Shown here piece by piece: positions 36,465 to 46,783 of a stretch of DNA of 64,000 bases (positions are counted from its first letter, which is position 1; each line of letters opens with the position of its first letter). Position numbers and translations under genes: made by a program. The notes beneath the pieces were generated by a model that saw only the letters and a program-made list of their open reading frames with translations, ran no database searches and had not been told where the DNA came from. This DNA comes from Paraburkholderia ferrariae NBRC 106233 (GTDB lineage Bacteria > Pseudomonadota > Gammaproteobacteria > Burkholderiales > Burkholderiaceae): contig NZ_BAYB01000012.1 in assembly GCF_000685035.1 (NCBI RefSeq), positions 186,001-250,000 of the forward strand. Direction: 5' to 3'.

Positions 36465-37961
36465 ATGTCCGACACCGACGTCAAGACCAGCACTGCGACC
36501 TTCGACCAGTTTGGCCTTGCACCAGACATCCTCAAGGCCATCCAGGACCAGGGTTATACGACGCCCACGCCCATTCAGGCGCAGGCGATCCCCGTGGTGC
36601 TCACGGGCCGCGACGTGATGGGCGCCGCGCAGACCGGCACCGGCAAGACCGCGAGCTTCTCGCTGCCGATCATCCAGCGCCTGCTGCCCGGCGCGAGCAC
36701 GAGCGCTTCGCCCGCGCGCCACCCGGTGCGCGCGCTGATCCTCACGCCCACGCGCGAACTGGCCGACCAGGTTGCCGCCAACGTGCGCTCGTACGCCGTG
36801 CATACGGCGCTGCGCAGCGCCGTGGTGTTCGGCGGCGTGGACATGAACGCGCAGTCCGACGAACTGCGCCGCGGCGTCGAAATCCTGATCGCGACGCCGG
36901 GCCGCCTGCTCGACCACGTCCAGCAGAAGACCACGCAACTGGGCCAGGTGCAGATGCTCGTGCTCGACGAAGCCGACCGCATGCTCGACATGGGCTTCCT
37001 GCCGGACCTGCAGCGCATCCTGAACCTGCTGCCGAAGGAGCGTCAGACGCTGCTGTTCTCGGCCACGTTCTCGCCCGAAATCAAGAAGCTGGCGGCCACT
37101 TACCTGCGCAACCCGCAGACCATCGAAGTCGCGCGCAGCAACTCCACGGCCACGAACGTCACGCAACTGGTCTACGAAGTCGCCGAAGGCGACAAGACCG
37201 GCGCCGTCGTGCAACTGATCCGCGAGCGCGGCCTCAAGCAGGTGATCGTGTTCTGCAACAGCAAGATCGGGGCGAGCCGTCTGGCACGCCTGATCGAGAA
37301 GCAGGGCATCGTGGCGGCGGCGATTCACGGCGACCGCTCGCAGAGCGAGCGCATGCAGGCGCTCGACGCGTTCAAGCGCGGCGAGATCGAGGCGCTGGTG
37401 GCGACCGACGTGGCCGCGCGCGGCCTCGACATCGCCGAACTGCCGGCCGTCATCAACTTCGATCTGCCGTTCAACGCGGAAGACTACGTGCACCGCATCG
37501 GCCGCACGGGCCGCGCGGGCGCCTCGGGCGACGCGCTTTCGCTGTGCAGCCCGAACGAGAAGAAGCAGCTTGCCGATATCGAGAAGCTCATCAAGCGTCC
37601 GCTCACGGTGGAGCGCCTCGTCGTCGATACGCCCGTGCCGCATCACGAGGGCGGCAGCCGCCCGCGCCGCGAACGTGACGGCCACGAGGGGCGCGAGAGC
37701 CGCGAAGGCCGTGGCGAGCGCGGCGGCCATCGCCGTTCGGCGTCGTTCGAGCGGCCGCATCATCATCGCTCGCAGCCCGTCGACGAGTTCTTCCTGAAGC
37801 CCTACGAGCCCTCGCCGGGCGCGCACAATGCCGCCGAAGACAAGCCCGCGGCCAACGCCAACGCGCCGCAGAAGGCGCAGTCGAAGCAGCCGCTGGCCGC
37901 GCTGCTGGGCGGACTCGGGTCGTCGTGGCGCAACAAGCCTACGTCGTCTTCGTCGAGCTGA
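36465..37961 (+). CDS. rhlE: DEAD-box ATP-dependent RNA helicase RhlE
   Basis: A 498-residue RNA helicase. The core (about 12-385) shows Q motif, AQTGTGKT (55-62), PTRELADQ, DEAD in VLDEADRMLDMGF, SAT in LLFSATF and HRIGRTGRAG. The C-terminal tail (about 390-498) is His/Arg/Gly/Ser-rich, as in RhlE, and probably binds RNA or partners. RhlE remodels RNA in ribosome assembly and RNA decay. The ATG at 36465 (MSDTDVKTS) is chosen; the frame extends 120 residues upstream through unconserved sequence. A terminator follows. Confidence 0.93.
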   Translation: MSDTDVKTSTATFDQFGLAPDILKAIQDQGYTTPTPIQAQAIPVVLTGRDVMGAAQTGTGKTASFSLPIIQRLLPGASTSASPARHPVRALILTPTRELADQVAANVRSYAVHTALRSAVVFGGVDMNAQSDELRRGVEILIATPGRLLDHVQQKTTQLGQVQMLVLDEADRMLDMGFLPDLQRILNLLPKERQTLLFSATFSPEIKKLAATYLRNPQTIEVARSNSTATNVTQLVYEVAEGDKTGAVVQLIRERGLKQVIVFCNSKIGASRLARLIEKQGIVAAAIHGDRSQSERMQALDAFKRGEIEALVATDVAARGLDIAELPAVINFDLPFNAEDYVHRIGRTGRAGASGDALSLCSPNEKKQLADIEKLIKRPLTVERLVVDTPVPHHEGGSRPRRERDGHEGRESREGRGERGGHRRSASFERPHHHRSQPVDEFFLKPYEPSPGAHNAAEDKPAANANAPQKAQSKQPLAALLGGLGSSWRNKPTSSSSS

Positions 37962-37989
37962 TGGCGCGGGTTTTTCGCGGCGCATAGAG

Positions 37990-38017
37990 AAACGGCGTGC
38001 TTTCGGGCACGCCGTTT
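37990..38017 (+). terminator. Terminator after rhlE
   Basis: AACGGCGTGC and GCACGCCGTT pair around a TTTCGG loop and are followed by TT. The A-rich 5' side may also serve the convergent gluQ gene. Confidence 0.85.
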
Positions 38018-38042
38018 TGCATTTTGGGCCGCGGGTTTTAGT

Positions 38043-38996
38043 TCACGACTTCTGATTGATAACCGGCAGTTGCGCGAGCTTGCGCCGCCAGGCATCGATC
38101 GCATCGGCCTGGAACGCTGCGAGCGAAGCGGGCGCCGGGTCCTGCAAATCGAGCCCCAGATGCCGCGCCGCGGCGAGCAGTGCATCGAGCGGGCGTGCCG
38201 TATCGAGTGCCTGCGCCCCGGTTTGCTTCGAGAGCTTCTCGCCCTCGGCGTTGGTCACGACCGGCACATGCAGCCAGGCGGGCGTCGGCACGCCCAGGCA
38301 GCGTTGCAGCCAGATCTGGCGCGCCGTGGAGTCGAGCAGGTCCGCGCCGCGCACCACGTGCGTGATGCCTTGCCCGGCGTCGTCCACCACCACGGCGAGC
38401 TGGTAGGCCCACTGGCCGTCCGCGCGCAGCAGCACCAAGTCGCCCACTTCGGTCGCGAGGTCCTGTTGCTGCGGGCCTTGCCACCGGTCGCCGAAGCGGA
38501 TCAGCGCCGGATTGCCGCCGATACCCGCGCGGCCGGGCTCATCGTCATCGTCGGGCACGCGCAGGCGCCACGCGCGCGCGGGCTTGCCGTGCAGCCCGCC
38601 GCGGCAGGTGCCCGGATAGATCAGCGTGGTGTTGCGCTGATGCAGCCGTAGCTGCGAATCGGCGATTTCCTTGCGCGTGCAGCCGCACGGATACACGTGG
38701 CCCGCGGCGATCAGCCGGTCCAGCGCCGCGCGGTAGCGATCCACGCGCGCGCTTTGCCACACGGGCGTTTCGTCGGCGTGCAAGCCGTAGTGTCCGAGCG
38801 TGGCGAGGATGTCCTGCGCCGCGCCGGGCACCGTGCGCGGACCGTCGATGTCTTCGATGCGCACGAGCCACGTGCCGCCGTGGGCGCGCGCATCGAGCCA
38901 GCTTGCCAGCGCCGAAACCAGCGAGCCGAAGTGCAGCGGGCCGGTAGGCGAAGGCGCGAAGCGGCCCCGGTAGGGCGCCGCGGCTGTCGAATTCAC
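38043..38996 (-). CDS. gluQ: Glutamyl-Q tRNA(Asp) synthetase
   Basis: A 317-residue truncated glutamyl-tRNA-synthetase-like enzyme. It attaches glutamate to the queuosine base in tRNA(Asp). The HIGH-type motif [12 protein letters not shown] is near residue 15 and the KMSKS-type motif [10 protein letters not shown] near residue 250. The zinc-binding pattern CGC...IYPGTC is present. It lacks the anticodon-binding domain, which separates it from GluRS. It starts 22 bases after the trhO stop, so the two tRNA-modification genes form an operon. Confidence 0.93.
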   Translation of the reverse strand: MNSTAAAPYRGRFAPSPTGPLHFGSLVSALASWLDARAHGGTWLVRIEDIDGPRTVPGAAQDILATLGHYGLHADETPVWQSARVDRYRAALDRLIAAGHVYPCGCTRKEIADSQLRLHQRNTTLIYPGTCRGGLHGKPARAWRLRVPDDDDEPGRAGIGGNPALIRFGDRWQGPQQQDLATEVGDLVLLRADGQWAYQLAVVVDDAGQGITHVVRGADLLDSTARQIWLQRCLGVPTPAWLHVPVVTNAEGEKLSKQTGAQALDTARPLDALLAAARHLGLDLQDPAPASLAAFQADAIDAWRRKLAQLPVINQKS

Positions 38997-39018
38997 GCTA
39001 ACCCGGCGCCCGGGGCGC

Positions 39019-39906
39019 TCAAGCCGTTGCGGCGGCTTCGCCCGCGGCGGCGCCGTCCTGCGCGCGCGCCGGATGGCACGCCGGGCAGCTCGTGCCGGCC
39101 ACGTAGAGCGGCGAAGCCTGCTCGGCGGGCGTCACCACGGCGCGGCACGCAAAGCACTGCACGGTGCCGGTCGGCTCGAGATGGGGGTTGAGCGCGGTGC
39201 GCTGGTCGAACACGAAGCAGTCGCCGTGGTAGTGCGCGCCGCCCACTTCCTCGAAGTACTTGAGGATGCCGCCTTCGAGCTGATAGACGTTTTCGATCCC
39301 CACTTCCTTCATGTGGATCGCGGCCTTCTCGCAGCGAATGCCGCCCGTGCAGAACGAGACGACCGTCTTGCCTTCGAGGTCGGCGCGGTTCGCTTCGATC
39401 ACGGCGGGGAATTCGCTGAACTTGTGGATGCGGTAGTCGAGCGCGTGCTCGAACGTGCCGACGTCGATTTCGAAGGCGTTGCGCGTATCCAGCATCACCA
39501 CCGGGCGGCCGGCGTCGTCGTGGCCGCGGTCGAGCCAGGCCTTGAGCGTGGCGGGCGCGACCGAGGGCGCACGGCCTTCTTCGGGACGGATCGCCGGCTT
39601 CTTCATCGTGATGATCTCGCGCTTCAGGCGCACGAGCATGCGATTGAAGGGGCGCGTTTCGGAGACGCTTTCCTTGAAGCGAAGGGTGGCGAACTTGCCT
39701 TCGAAGAGCGGGTCGTGGTTGATGTAGTCCATGAAGGCACGCACGTTGCCTTCTTCGCCCGCGACGAACAGGTTGATGCCTTCCGGCGCGAGCAGGATCG
39801 TACCCCGCAAATCGAGTTCATGGCAGCGCGCCAGCACGAGCGGCCGCCATTCGGCGGTCTTGTCGAGCGTCGCGAACTGGTACGAGGAAAGATTGAGGAT
39901 ACGCAT
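39019..39906 (-). CDS. trhO: tRNA uridine-34 hydroxylase TrhO (rhodanese-domain, YceA family)
   Basis: A 295-residue protein. The N-terminal ferredoxin-like domain (about 1-95) includes [13 protein letters not shown]. The rhodanese domain (about 115-220) holds the active-site Cys in [14 protein letters not shown]. The C-terminus has a CxxC...CxxC set (CFACRAV and CPACHP) that may bind zinc. The family makes 5-hydroxyuridine at tRNA position 34. The ATG at 39906 (MRILNLSSY) is preferred over a TTG two codons earlier. It is divergent from dnaE and co-directional with gluQ. Confidence 0.9.
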   Translation of the reverse strand: MRILNLSSYQFATLDKTAEWRPLVLARCHELDLRGTILLAPEGINLFVAGEEGNVRAFMDYINHDPLFEGKFATLRFKESVSETRPFNRMLVRLKREIITMKKPAIRPEEGRAPSVAPATLKAWLDRGHDDAGRPVVMLDTRNAFEIDVGTFEHALDYRIHKFSEFPAVIEANRADLEGKTVVSFCTGGIRCEKAAIHMKEVGIENVYQLEGGILKYFEEVGGAHYHGDCFVFDQRTALNPHLEPTGTVQCFACRAVVTPAEQASPLYVAGTSCPACHPARAQDGAAAGEAAATA

Positions 39907-40117
39907 GGCCAAACACTGAAAGCGGAAACGGACGGGCCCGCGGGCAGGGCGGCGGGCGCAATCCGCTATTATCCCTCAACCGGGCGGCGGCGCGCCTGCC
40001 GCACGTTGTCTCGCCCCCCTTGCGCTGCGCCGCGCCGACGCCGCGCAAGGCCGCGGCACGCGCGCAGCGGCGCCGGCGCGCACGCAAGCCGCGGCAAAAA
40101 TCGCCGGATCGTAGAGG

Positions 40118-40123
40118 TACAAT
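40118..40123 (+). promoter_or_regulatory. -10 element of dnaE, seven bases before its ATG
   Basis: TACAAT at 40118-40123 is followed by seven bases and then the ATG at 40131. This places the transcription start at the start codon, the same geometry as at ubiC. AGAGG at 40113-40117 would instead serve an ATG at 40122, inside the promoter element. Confidence 0.5.
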
Positions 40124-40130
40124 GACGCCC

Positions 40131-43100
40131 ATGTCAGATCCCCGCTTCGTTCATCTTCGCGTCCACTCCGAATTCTCGATTGCCGACGGCATCGTGCGTC
40201 TCGACGACCTCGTCAAGGCGGCGGCGAAGGACGGCCAGGGCGCGCTCGCGCTCACCGACCTCGGCAACGCATTCGGCCTCGTCCGTTTCTACAGGGAAGC
40301 CCGCGGCAAAGGGGTGAAACCCATCGCCGGCTGCGACGTCTGGATCACGAATCCCGACGACCGCGACAAGCCCTCGCGGCTGCTCCTGCTCGTGAAGAAC
40401 AACCGCGGCTACCTGAATCTGTGCGAGCTGCTTTCGAAGGCGTGGCTCACGAACCAGTACCGGGGCCGTGCGGAAATCGACGTCGCGTGGCTCGAAGCGG
40501 GCATGGCCGAAGGGCTCCTCGCGCTCTCGGGCGCGCAGCAGGGCGACATCGGCATGGCGCTCGCGGCGGGCAACGCCGAAAGCGCGAAACGTCATGCGCA
40601 GCGCTGGGCGAAGCTGTTCCCGAACGGCTTCTACATCGAACTGCAACGCTGCGGCCAGCCGGGCGGCGAGCCCTACGTGCAGCAGGCGGTCGCGCTCGCG
40701 GCGCAGCTCAAGCTGCCGGTGGTCGCGACGCACCCCATGCAGTTCATGACCGACGAGGAATACACCGCGCACGAAGCGCGCGTCTGTATTTCGGAAGGCG
40801 ACATTCTCGCGAATCCGCGTCGTCAGAAGCGCTTCACGACCGATCAGCGTTTTCGCACCCAGGACGAAATGGCCGCGCTGTTCGCGGACATTCCCTCGGC
40901 GCTCGCGAACACCGTCGAAATCGCGAGGCGCTGCAACCTGACGCTCGAACTCGGCAAGCCGAGGCTGCCGCTCTTTCCCACGCCCGATGGCATGTCGCTC
41001 GACGACTACCTAGTGCAGCTCTCGCGCGAAGGGCTGGAAAAGCGCCTCGTGCAGCTTTATCCGGACGAAGCGGAGCGCGAGGCCGAGCGAGCGCGCTACA
41101 ACGAACGGCTCGACTTCGAGTGCGGAACCATCATCAAGATGGGCTTCCCGGGCTACTTCCTGATCGTTGCGGACTTCATCAACTGGGCCAAGAACAACGG
41201 CGTGCCGGTGGGGCCGGGCCGCGGCTCGGGCGCGGGCTCGCTGGTCGCCTACGCGCTCGGCATTACCGACCTCGATCCGCTGCGCTACAACCTGCTCTTC
41301 GAGCGCTTCCTGAACCCGGAACGCGTGTCGATGCCCGACTTCGACATCGACTTCTGCCAGCACGGCCGCGACCGCGTGATCCAGTACGTGAAGGAGAAGT
41401 ACGGCGCCGATGCCGTTTCGCAGATCGCCACCTTCGGCACCATGGCCGCGAAGGCGGCCGTGCGCGACATCGGCCGCGTGCTCGACCTCGGCTACAACTT
41501 CACCGACGGCGTGGCGAAGCTCATTCCGTTCAAGCCGGGCAAGCACGTCACCATTGCCGACGCGATGAAGGAAGAGCCGCTCCTGCAGGAGCGCTACGAC
41601 AACGAAGACGAAGTGCACCAGCTGCTCGACCTCGCGCAGCTCGTGGAGGGCCTCACGCGCAACGTGGGCATGCACGCGGGCGGCGTGCTGATCGCGCCGG
41701 GCAAGCTCACCGACTTCTGCCCGCTCTACACGCAAGGCGACGAAAGCGGCGTGGTGAGCCAGTACGACAAGGATGACGTGGAAGCCGTCGGCCTCGTGAA
41801 GTTCGACTTTCTGGGCCTCACCACGCTCACGATTCTCGACTGGGCCGAACGCTACATCCGCATGCTCGATCCGGCGAAGCAGGACTGGTCGCTCGCCCAG
41901 GTGCCGCTCGACGACCCGGCGTCGTTCCAGATTCTCAAGAAGGCCAACACGGTCGCCGTGTTCCAGTTGGAAAGCCGCGGCATGCAGGGCATGCTCAAGG
42001 ACGCCCAGCCCGACCGCTTCGAGGACATCATCGCGCTCGTGGCGTTGTACCGTCCGGGCCCGATGGACCTGATCCCGAGCTTCTGCGCGCGCAAGCACGG
42101 CCGCGAAACGGTGGACTATCCGGACCCGCGCGTCGAACCTGTCCTGAAAGAGACCTACGGCATCATGGTCTACCAGGAGCAGGTGATGCAGATGGCGCAG
42201 ATCATCGGCGGCTATTCGCTTGGCGGCGCGGATTTGCTGCGCCGCGCGATGGGCAAGAAGAAGCCCGAGGAAATGGCCAAGCACCGCGAGATTTTCGCGG
42301 AAGGCGCGGCGAAGAACGGCCTCACGCGCGAGAAGGCCGACGAGACCTTCGACCTGATGGAGAAGTTCGCGGGCTACGGCTTCAACAAGTCGCACGCGGC
42401 CGCGTATGCGCTGCTCGCCTATCACACGGCGTGGCTCAAGGCGCACCACCCGGCGGAATTCATGGCGGCCAACCTCTCGCTCGCCATGGACGACACCGAC
42501 AAGGTGAAAATCCTCTTCGAGGACTGCATCGCCAACAAGATGGCGGTGCTGCCGCCGGACGTCAACGCGTCGGCGTACCGCTTCGAACCGGTGGCCGAAG
42601 CCGATGGCTCGCGCTCGCGCACCATCCGCTACGGCCTCGGCGCGATCAAGGGCAGCGGCCAGAACGCCATCGAGGAAGTGCTGCGCGCGCGCGAAGAGGG
42701 CGGGCCCTTCACGGACCTGTTCGACTTCTGCGAGCGCATCGACCGCCGCCTCGTGAACCGCCGCACGATCGAAGCGATGATCCGCGCGGGCGCGTTCGAC
42801 ACGCTCAACGGCAACCGCGCGCAACTGCTGGCTTCGGTGCCGCTCGCAATGGAAGCCGCCGACCAGGCGAGCGCGAACGCGCTGCAGGCGGGCCTCTTCG
42901 ACATGGGCGACGCCCCGCTGGCCGGGCACGAACTCGTGGACGAACCCGCGTGGCCCGAAAAGCGCAAGCTCCAGGAGGAGAAGGGCGCGCTGGGGTTCTA
43001 TCTCTCGGGCCACCTGTTCGATGCGTACAAGGACGAAGTGCGCCGCTTCGTGCGCCAGAAGATCGGCGACCTGAAGGAAGGGCGCGACAAGCTGATCGCC

Positions 43101-43709
43101 GGGGTGATCGCTTCGCTGCGCACGCAGATGACCCAGCGCGGCAAGATGCTGATCGCGTTGCTCGACGACGGCTCGGGCCAGTGCGAAGTGACTGTGTTCA
43201 ACGAGCAGTACGAGGCGCACAAGGCGCTCTTCAAGGAAGACGAGCTGCTGGTCGTGCAGGGCGGCGCGCGCAACGACGCGTTCACGGGCGGCATCCGCTT
43301 CACGGTGGATACGGTCATGGATCTGGAGCGCGCGCGCAGCCGCTATGCGCAGGCCGTGAAGGTGCAGATGAACGGCAATGCGGACGCGCACGCGCTGCGC
43401 GCCGTGCTCGAAGCGCATCGCGCGAAGCCCGACGATACGCTGCCCGCGCCCGTGGAGCAGGCACGCGGGCGTGGCGGGCGCGATGGGGGCGGAGGTGGGT
43501 ATAGCGGCGGCGGCGGCTATGGCGGACGCGACCGCGAACGCAGCCAGGCGGTGATTCCGAACGGCTTGGCCGTGCAGATCGTGTATCGCGGCGAGCGCGC
43601 CGAAGGCGAAGTGCGGCTGGGCGACGCCTGGCGCGTCAAGCCGACCGACGACCTCCTTGCGGCGCTGCGCGGCGAGTTCGCCGGCAGCGCAATCGAAATC
43701 GTCTACTGA
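40131..43709 (+). CDS. dnaE: DNA polymerase III subunit alpha
   Basis: A 1192-residue replicative polymerase. The N-terminal PHP domain starts FVHLRVHSEFSIADG. The catalytic palm contains PDFDIDFCQ (Asp403, Asp405) and VKFDFLGL. HhH, OB-fold (near ITVFNEQYEAH, here VTVFNEQYE) and tau-binding C-terminal parts follow. A Gly/Arg-rich insert (about 1112-1137, GGRDGGGGGYSGGGGYGG) near the C-terminus is unusual. The ATG at 40131 (MSDPRFVHL) matches the family start; 40122 would add three residues but lies within the promoter. It is convergent with a glycosyltransferase gene. Confidence 0.95.
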   Translation: MSDPRFVHLRVHSEFSIADGIVRLDDLVKAAAKDGQGALALTDLGNAFGLVRFYREARGKGVKPIAGCDVWITNPDDRDKPSRLLLLVKNNRGYLNLCELLSKAWLTNQYRGRAEIDVAWLEAGMAEGLLALSGAQQGDIGMALAAGNAESAKRHAQRWAKLFPNGFYIELQRCGQPGGEPYVQQAVALAAQLKLPVVATHPMQFMTDEEYTAHEARVCISEGDILANPRRQKRFTTDQRFRTQDEMAALFADIPSALANTVEIARRCNLTLELGKPRLPLFPTPDGMSLDDYLVQLSREGLEKRLVQLYPDEAEREAERARYNERLDFECGTIIKMGFPGYFLIVADFINWAKNNGVPVGPGRGSGAGSLVAYALGITDLDPLRYNLLFERFLNPERVSMPDFDIDFCQHGRDRVIQYVKEKYGADAVSQIATFGTMAAKAAVRDIGRVLDLGYNFTDGVAKLIPFKPGKHVTIADAMKEEPLLQERYDNEDEVHQLLDLAQLVEGLTRNVGMHAGGVLIAPGKLTDFCPLYTQGDESGVVSQYDKDDVEAVGLVKFDFLGLTTLTILDWAERYIRMLDPAKQDWSLAQVPLDDPASFQILKKANTVAVFQLESRGMQGMLKDAQPDRFEDIIALVALYRPGPMDLIPSFCARKHGRETVDYPDPRVEPVLKETYGIMVYQEQVMQMAQIIGGYSLGGADLLRRAMGKKKPEEMAKHREIFAEGAAKNGLTREKADETFDLMEKFAGYGFNKSHAAAYALLAYHTAWLKAHHPAEFMAANLSLAMDDTDKVKILFEDCIANKMAVLPPDVNASAYRFEPVAEADGSRSRTIRYGLGAIKGSGQNAIEEVLRAREEGGPFTDLFDFCERIDRRLVNRRTIEAMIRAGAFDTLNGNRAQLLASVPLAMEAADQASANALQAGLFDMGDAPLAGHELVDEPAWPEKRKLQEEKGALGFYLSGHLFDAYKDEVRRFVRQKIGDLKEGRDKLIAGVIASLRTQMTQRGKMLIALLDDGSGQCEVTVFNEQYEAHKALFKEDELLVVQGGARNDAFTGGIRFTVDTVMDLERARSRYAQAVKVQMNGNADAHALRAVLEAHRAKPDDTLPAPVEQARGRGGRDGGGGGYSGGGGYGGRDRERSQAVIPNGLAVQIVYRGERAEGEVRLGDAWRVKPTDDLLAALRGEFAGSAIEIVY

Positions 43710-43720
43710 GGCGGGGCGCT

Positions 43721-43754
43721 GAACGTGCGGGCGGCGTCTGCCGCCTGCACGTTC
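43721..43754. terminator. Long hairpin between convergent dnaE and glycosyltransferase genes
   Basis: A 15-base stem (43721-43735 with 43740-43754) with a single G-T pair and a 4-base loop lies between the two stop codons. T-tracts are short, but the position suggests a bidirectional terminator. Confidence 0.55.
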
Positions 43755-43760
43755 GCCTTG

Positions 43761-44663
43761 TCACCCGCCGCGCTTTCTGGCGACCTTCCTGGCGACCTTC
43801 CCGTCCCGCGTGAGCAGGGCGAGTTTCGCGTAGCGGTAGTACGTCGTCTCCGCATTGTTGATCGCGAGCATCAGCCCCTCGGGACCGTCCAGGAAGCCCG
43901 CGCGGATCACCCAGGTCCGGAAGAACGCCCAGAAACCCTTGAACAGCGCCTTGCCGAGCGACGAGCGCTTGCCCGCCTCGGCCATCGTCAGCGCGCCCGC
44001 GCTCGAATAGGCGTTGGTCTTCTCGAGTGCCTCGTGCAGGTCGGGCATCGAAATGTGAATGATCGGGCCGTCGAAGCGGCCTGTCGTCCCCGCGATCTCC
44101 AGGTGCGTGTGCGTGCGCACGTCGGTGAAGCGCGCGCTGCCGCGCCGGAAGATCCGCTCGATGCGGTCCGGCCACCAGCCCGAGTGCTTCATGAAGCGGC
44201 CGCAGAAGCTGGAGCGGCGCGGCGTCGAGAAGGCGGCGTGCGGCGTGCCCGCGGCGAGCAGCGTGTCCAGTTCTGCGCGCAGTTCGGGGCTCAGGCGTTC
44301 GTCGGCGTCGAGGCACATCACCCAGTCGCCGCGTGCTTCGGCCAGCGCCCGGTTCTTCTGCGGACCGTCGCCGGGCCAGTCGGTCTCGAACACGCGGGCG
44401 CCGAGCGCGCGGCACAGGTCGGGTGTGCCGTCCGTGCTGCCGGAGTCGAACACGATCGTTTCCGTCGCAAGCCCGCGCACCGATTCGAGGCAGTCGCGAA
44501 TGTCGTGCGCCTCGTTCATCGCCACGACGATCACCGAAAGCGTTGCGCGCTGCGTATCGTCGGTCTGGTCGGTCTGGTCGGTCTGGTCGGTCTGGTCGGT
44601 CTGGTTGGTCTGGCCGTTCGGGGTCCGTTGGGCTTGCGGGGTCGAGGAGAGTCCTGCGGACAT
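43761..44663 (-). CDS. Glycosyltransferase family 2, LPS-type (WaaE/KdtX-like)
   Basis: A 300-residue GT2 enzyme. The GT-A core starts SVIVVAMNEAHDIRDCL, with GDWVMCLDADERLS supplying the DxD motif and the C-terminal IERIFRRG and AKRSSLGKALFKGFWAFFRT region typical of LPS-core glycosyltransferases. The first 40 residues are a low-complexity TDQ-repeat tail encoded by 9-base DNA repeats. The start at 44663 (MSAGLSS) lacks a strong ribosome site; a GTG at 44702 is an alternative. It is divergent from msbA, in keeping with an LPS role. Confidence 0.85.
   Translation of the reverse strand: MSAGLSSTPQAQRTPNGQTNQTDQTDQTDQTDQTDDTQRATLSVIVVAMNEAHDIRDCLESVRGLATETIVFDSGSTDGTPDLCRALGARVFETDWPGDGPQKNRALAEARGDWVMCLDADERLSPELRAELDTLLAAGTPHAAFSTPRRSSFCGRFMKHSGWWPDRIERIFRRGSARFTDVRTHTHLEIAGTTGRFDGPIIHISMPDLHEALEKTNAYSSAGALTMAEAGKRSSLGKALFKGFWAFFRTWVIRAGFLDGPEGLMLAINNAETTYYRYAKLALLTRDGKVARKVARKRGG
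44562..44615 (-). repeat. 9-bp tandem repeat coding a TDQ tract
   Basis: Six copies of a 9-base unit (GGTCTGGTC on the plus strand), the last two slightly changed, lie inside the N-terminal part of the glycosyltransferase gene. Since the unit is a multiple of three, copy-number change alters tail length and not frame. Confidence 0.9.
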
Positions 44664-44964
44664 GAAAATGACGCCTGTTCTGAGGGGATGACCTGGAGGC
44701 ACGCGTGCCTTCGGCGGGCGGCACGCCGCGCCGAGGTGCGTATTCTAGACCATGCGTCTACCCGCCGGTCCGCCTCGCCGCGGGACGGCTGCGCCTGCTC
44801 CGTCCCCTAAACGCGTCGGCTGTCTACCGTCGCGCGGCGCCCACGCCGGGGCCGTGGTTCCGGTCCGGCCGAGCGTCCCGGCGCGCCGAGCGATTACAAT
44901 GCCATACCCCGTTGTCCGCCCACGCGCCGGGCAACCGTTTCCGTATGCGTTCCCAGAGGATTCC
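44664..44964. other. Divergent promoter region between the glycosyltransferase and msbA
   Basis: About 300 bases of GC-rich DNA that carry the promoters of both genes. The only strong element I see is TACAAT at 44895-44900, for msbA. Open frames crossing it are not conserved. Confidence 0.45.
44895..44900 (+). promoter_or_regulatory. -10 element of msbA
   Basis: TACAAT lies 65 bases before the msbA start; the -35 is weak. An in-frame ATG at 44899 overlaps this element, which argues against that ATG being the start of translation. Confidence 0.5.
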
Positions 44965-46758
44965 TTGAGCGACAAGCCCACCCAGTCCACCCTCAGCAAG
45001 CCGATCGGCGCCGGCGGCGAGAAGTCCGACCCCGCGCAGGTTGGCCGCCGCTTGTGGCCGTACGTCAAGCCGCAATTCTGGGTATTGATCGGCGCCATCC
45101 TGACGCTGGCTATCGTGGCCGCGACCGAGGCCGGCATTCCCGCGCTGCTCAAGCCGCTGATCGACCACGGTTTCGGCGCCAAGGGCAGCCCCGTCGCCAG
45201 ATGGCTCGTGCCGGTCGCCGTGATCGGCCTTTCGGTGGTGCGCGGCCTCGCGCAGTATGCGTCGGGCTATCTGCTGCAGTATGTGTCCAACCGGATTCTG
45301 CTCGAGCTGCGCCTCAAGATGTTCGAGCGCATGATTCACGCGAGCGTCGGGTTCTTCCAGCGCGAGACGGCGAGTACGATCATCAACGCCATCGTCTTCG
45401 AGGTGAACCAGATCCTGAACGTGCTGCTGGCCGTGCTGGTCACCTCCGTGCGCGACTCGCTCACCGTGGTCGGCCTGATCGGCTATCTCTTCATCATCAA
45501 CTGGCGTCTCGCGCTGATCGTGGCCGTGCTGCTGCCGGCCATCGGCTGGCTCGTCAGCAAGATCAACCGGCGCCTGCGCCGCCTGAACCGCGACTACCAG
45601 CTGCTGACCAACGACCTCTCCTACATCGTCGAGGAGACGGTGGGCGGCTACAAGGTCGTCAAGGTGCACAACGGCGAGCAGTACGAAATGAATCGCTTCG
45701 GCGAGCTGAGCAAGCGGCTGCGCGGCTATCAGATGCGCCTGACGGTTTCCGGCGGTCTGGCCCAGCCGATCACGCAGTTCCTCGCCTCGATTGCGCTCGC
45801 CATCGTCGTGACGATCGCTGTGGTGCAGGCCGCGCACGACCAGACCACGGTGGGCGGCTTCGTCTCCTTCGTGACCGCGATGCTGCTCGTGATCTCGCCG
45901 CTCAAGCACCTGATCGACGTGAACCAGCCGCTGCAGCGGGGCATGACGGCCGCCGAGCTGATCTTCGGCCTGATCGACGAACCGGCCGAGCCCATCGGCG
46001 GCGGCAAGCCGCTCGAACGGGCGCGCGGCGAAATCGAGTTCCGCAGCGTGTCGTTCGAATACGGCAATGGGCGGCCGATTCTCGAAAGCGTGTCGTTCAG
46101 CGCGGCGCCGGGCGAGATGATCGCGCTCGCGGGTCCCTCGGGCAGCGGCAAGACGACGCTCGTGAACCTGCTGCCGCGCTTCTTCGATCCGACCGGCGGG
46201 CAGATTCTCGTCGATGGCGTAGCGCTGCCCGACTACGACATCCACGCGCTGCGCAGCCAGATCGCGATGGTGAGCCAGGACGTGACGCTGTTCAACGACA
46301 CCGTGGCGAACAACGTGGCGTATGGCGAGACCGCGGACCTCGAGCGCGTGGAGAAGGCGTTGCGCGCGGCGAACCTGTGGGACACGGTCGCTGCGCTGCC
46401 CGAGGGCGTGGAGACGCTCGTGGGCGACAACGGCATGAAGCTCTCGGGCGGCCAGCGCCAGCGCCTCGCGATTGCGCGCGCGATCTACAAGGACGCGCCG
46501 ATCCTGATTCTCGACGAAGCGACCTCGGCGCTCGATTCGGAGTCCGAACGCTATGTGCAGGCCGCGCTCGAAACGCTCATGAAGGGCCGCACGACACTCG
46601 TGATCGCGCACCGGCTCTCGACCATCGAGCGCGCGGACCGCATTCTCGTGATGGAAGCCGGGCGCATCGTGGAGCGGGGCTCGCACCAGCAGTTGCTCGA
46701 ACAGCGCGGGCTGTACGCGCATCTGCATCAGATCCAGTTCCAGCAGAACGCGGCCTGA
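44965..46758 (+). CDS. msbA: Lipid A/phospholipid flippase MsbA (ABC exporter)
   Basis: A 597-residue half-transporter that flips lipid A-core across the inner membrane. Six membrane segments occupy about residues 30-320. The ATPase domain (about 350-595) has Walker [10 protein letters not shown], signature [14 protein letters not shown], Walker [17 protein letters not shown] and the H-loop IAHRLST. I chose the TTG at 44965 because AGAGGA lies just upstream and the residues [13 protein letters not shown] fit the family start. It is followed 25 bases later by a glycosyltransferase, as expected for an LPS gene cluster. Confidence 0.93.
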   Translation: MSDKPTQSTLSKPIGAGGEKSDPAQVGRRLWPYVKPQFWVLIGAILTLAIVAATEAGIPALLKPLIDHGFGAKGSPVARWLVPVAVIGLSVVRGLAQYASGYLLQYVSNRILLELRLKMFERMIHASVGFFQRETASTIINAIVFEVNQILNVLLAVLVTSVRDSLTVVGLIGYLFIINWRLALIVAVLLPAIGWLVSKINRRLRRLNRDYQLLTNDLSYIVEETVGGYKVVKVHNGEQYEMNRFGELSKRLRGYQMRLTVSGGLAQPITQFLASIALAIVVTIAVVQAAHDQTTVGGFVSFVTAMLLVISPLKHLIDVNQPLQRGMTAAELIFGLIDEPAEPIGGGKPLERARGEIEFRSVSFEYGNGRPILESVSFSAAPGEMIALAGPSGSGKTTLVNLLPRFFDPTGGQILVDGVALPDYDIHALRSQIAMVSQDVTLFNDTVANNVAYGETADLERVEKALRAANLWDTVAALPEGVETLVGDNGMKLSGGQRQRLAIARAIYKDAPILILDEATSALDSESERYVQAALETLMKGRTTLVIAHRLSTIERADRILVMEAGRIVERGSHQQLLEQRGLYAHLHQIQFQQNAA

Positions 46759-46783
46759 GCACGGCGCATTGGCGAACCCCGGC

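Noticed and set aside
41010-43418. Open frame of 802 codons on the minus strand opposite dnaE
   Set aside because: It is an antisense shadow of DNA polymerase III alpha, with His/Arg/Glu-rich composition and no motif.
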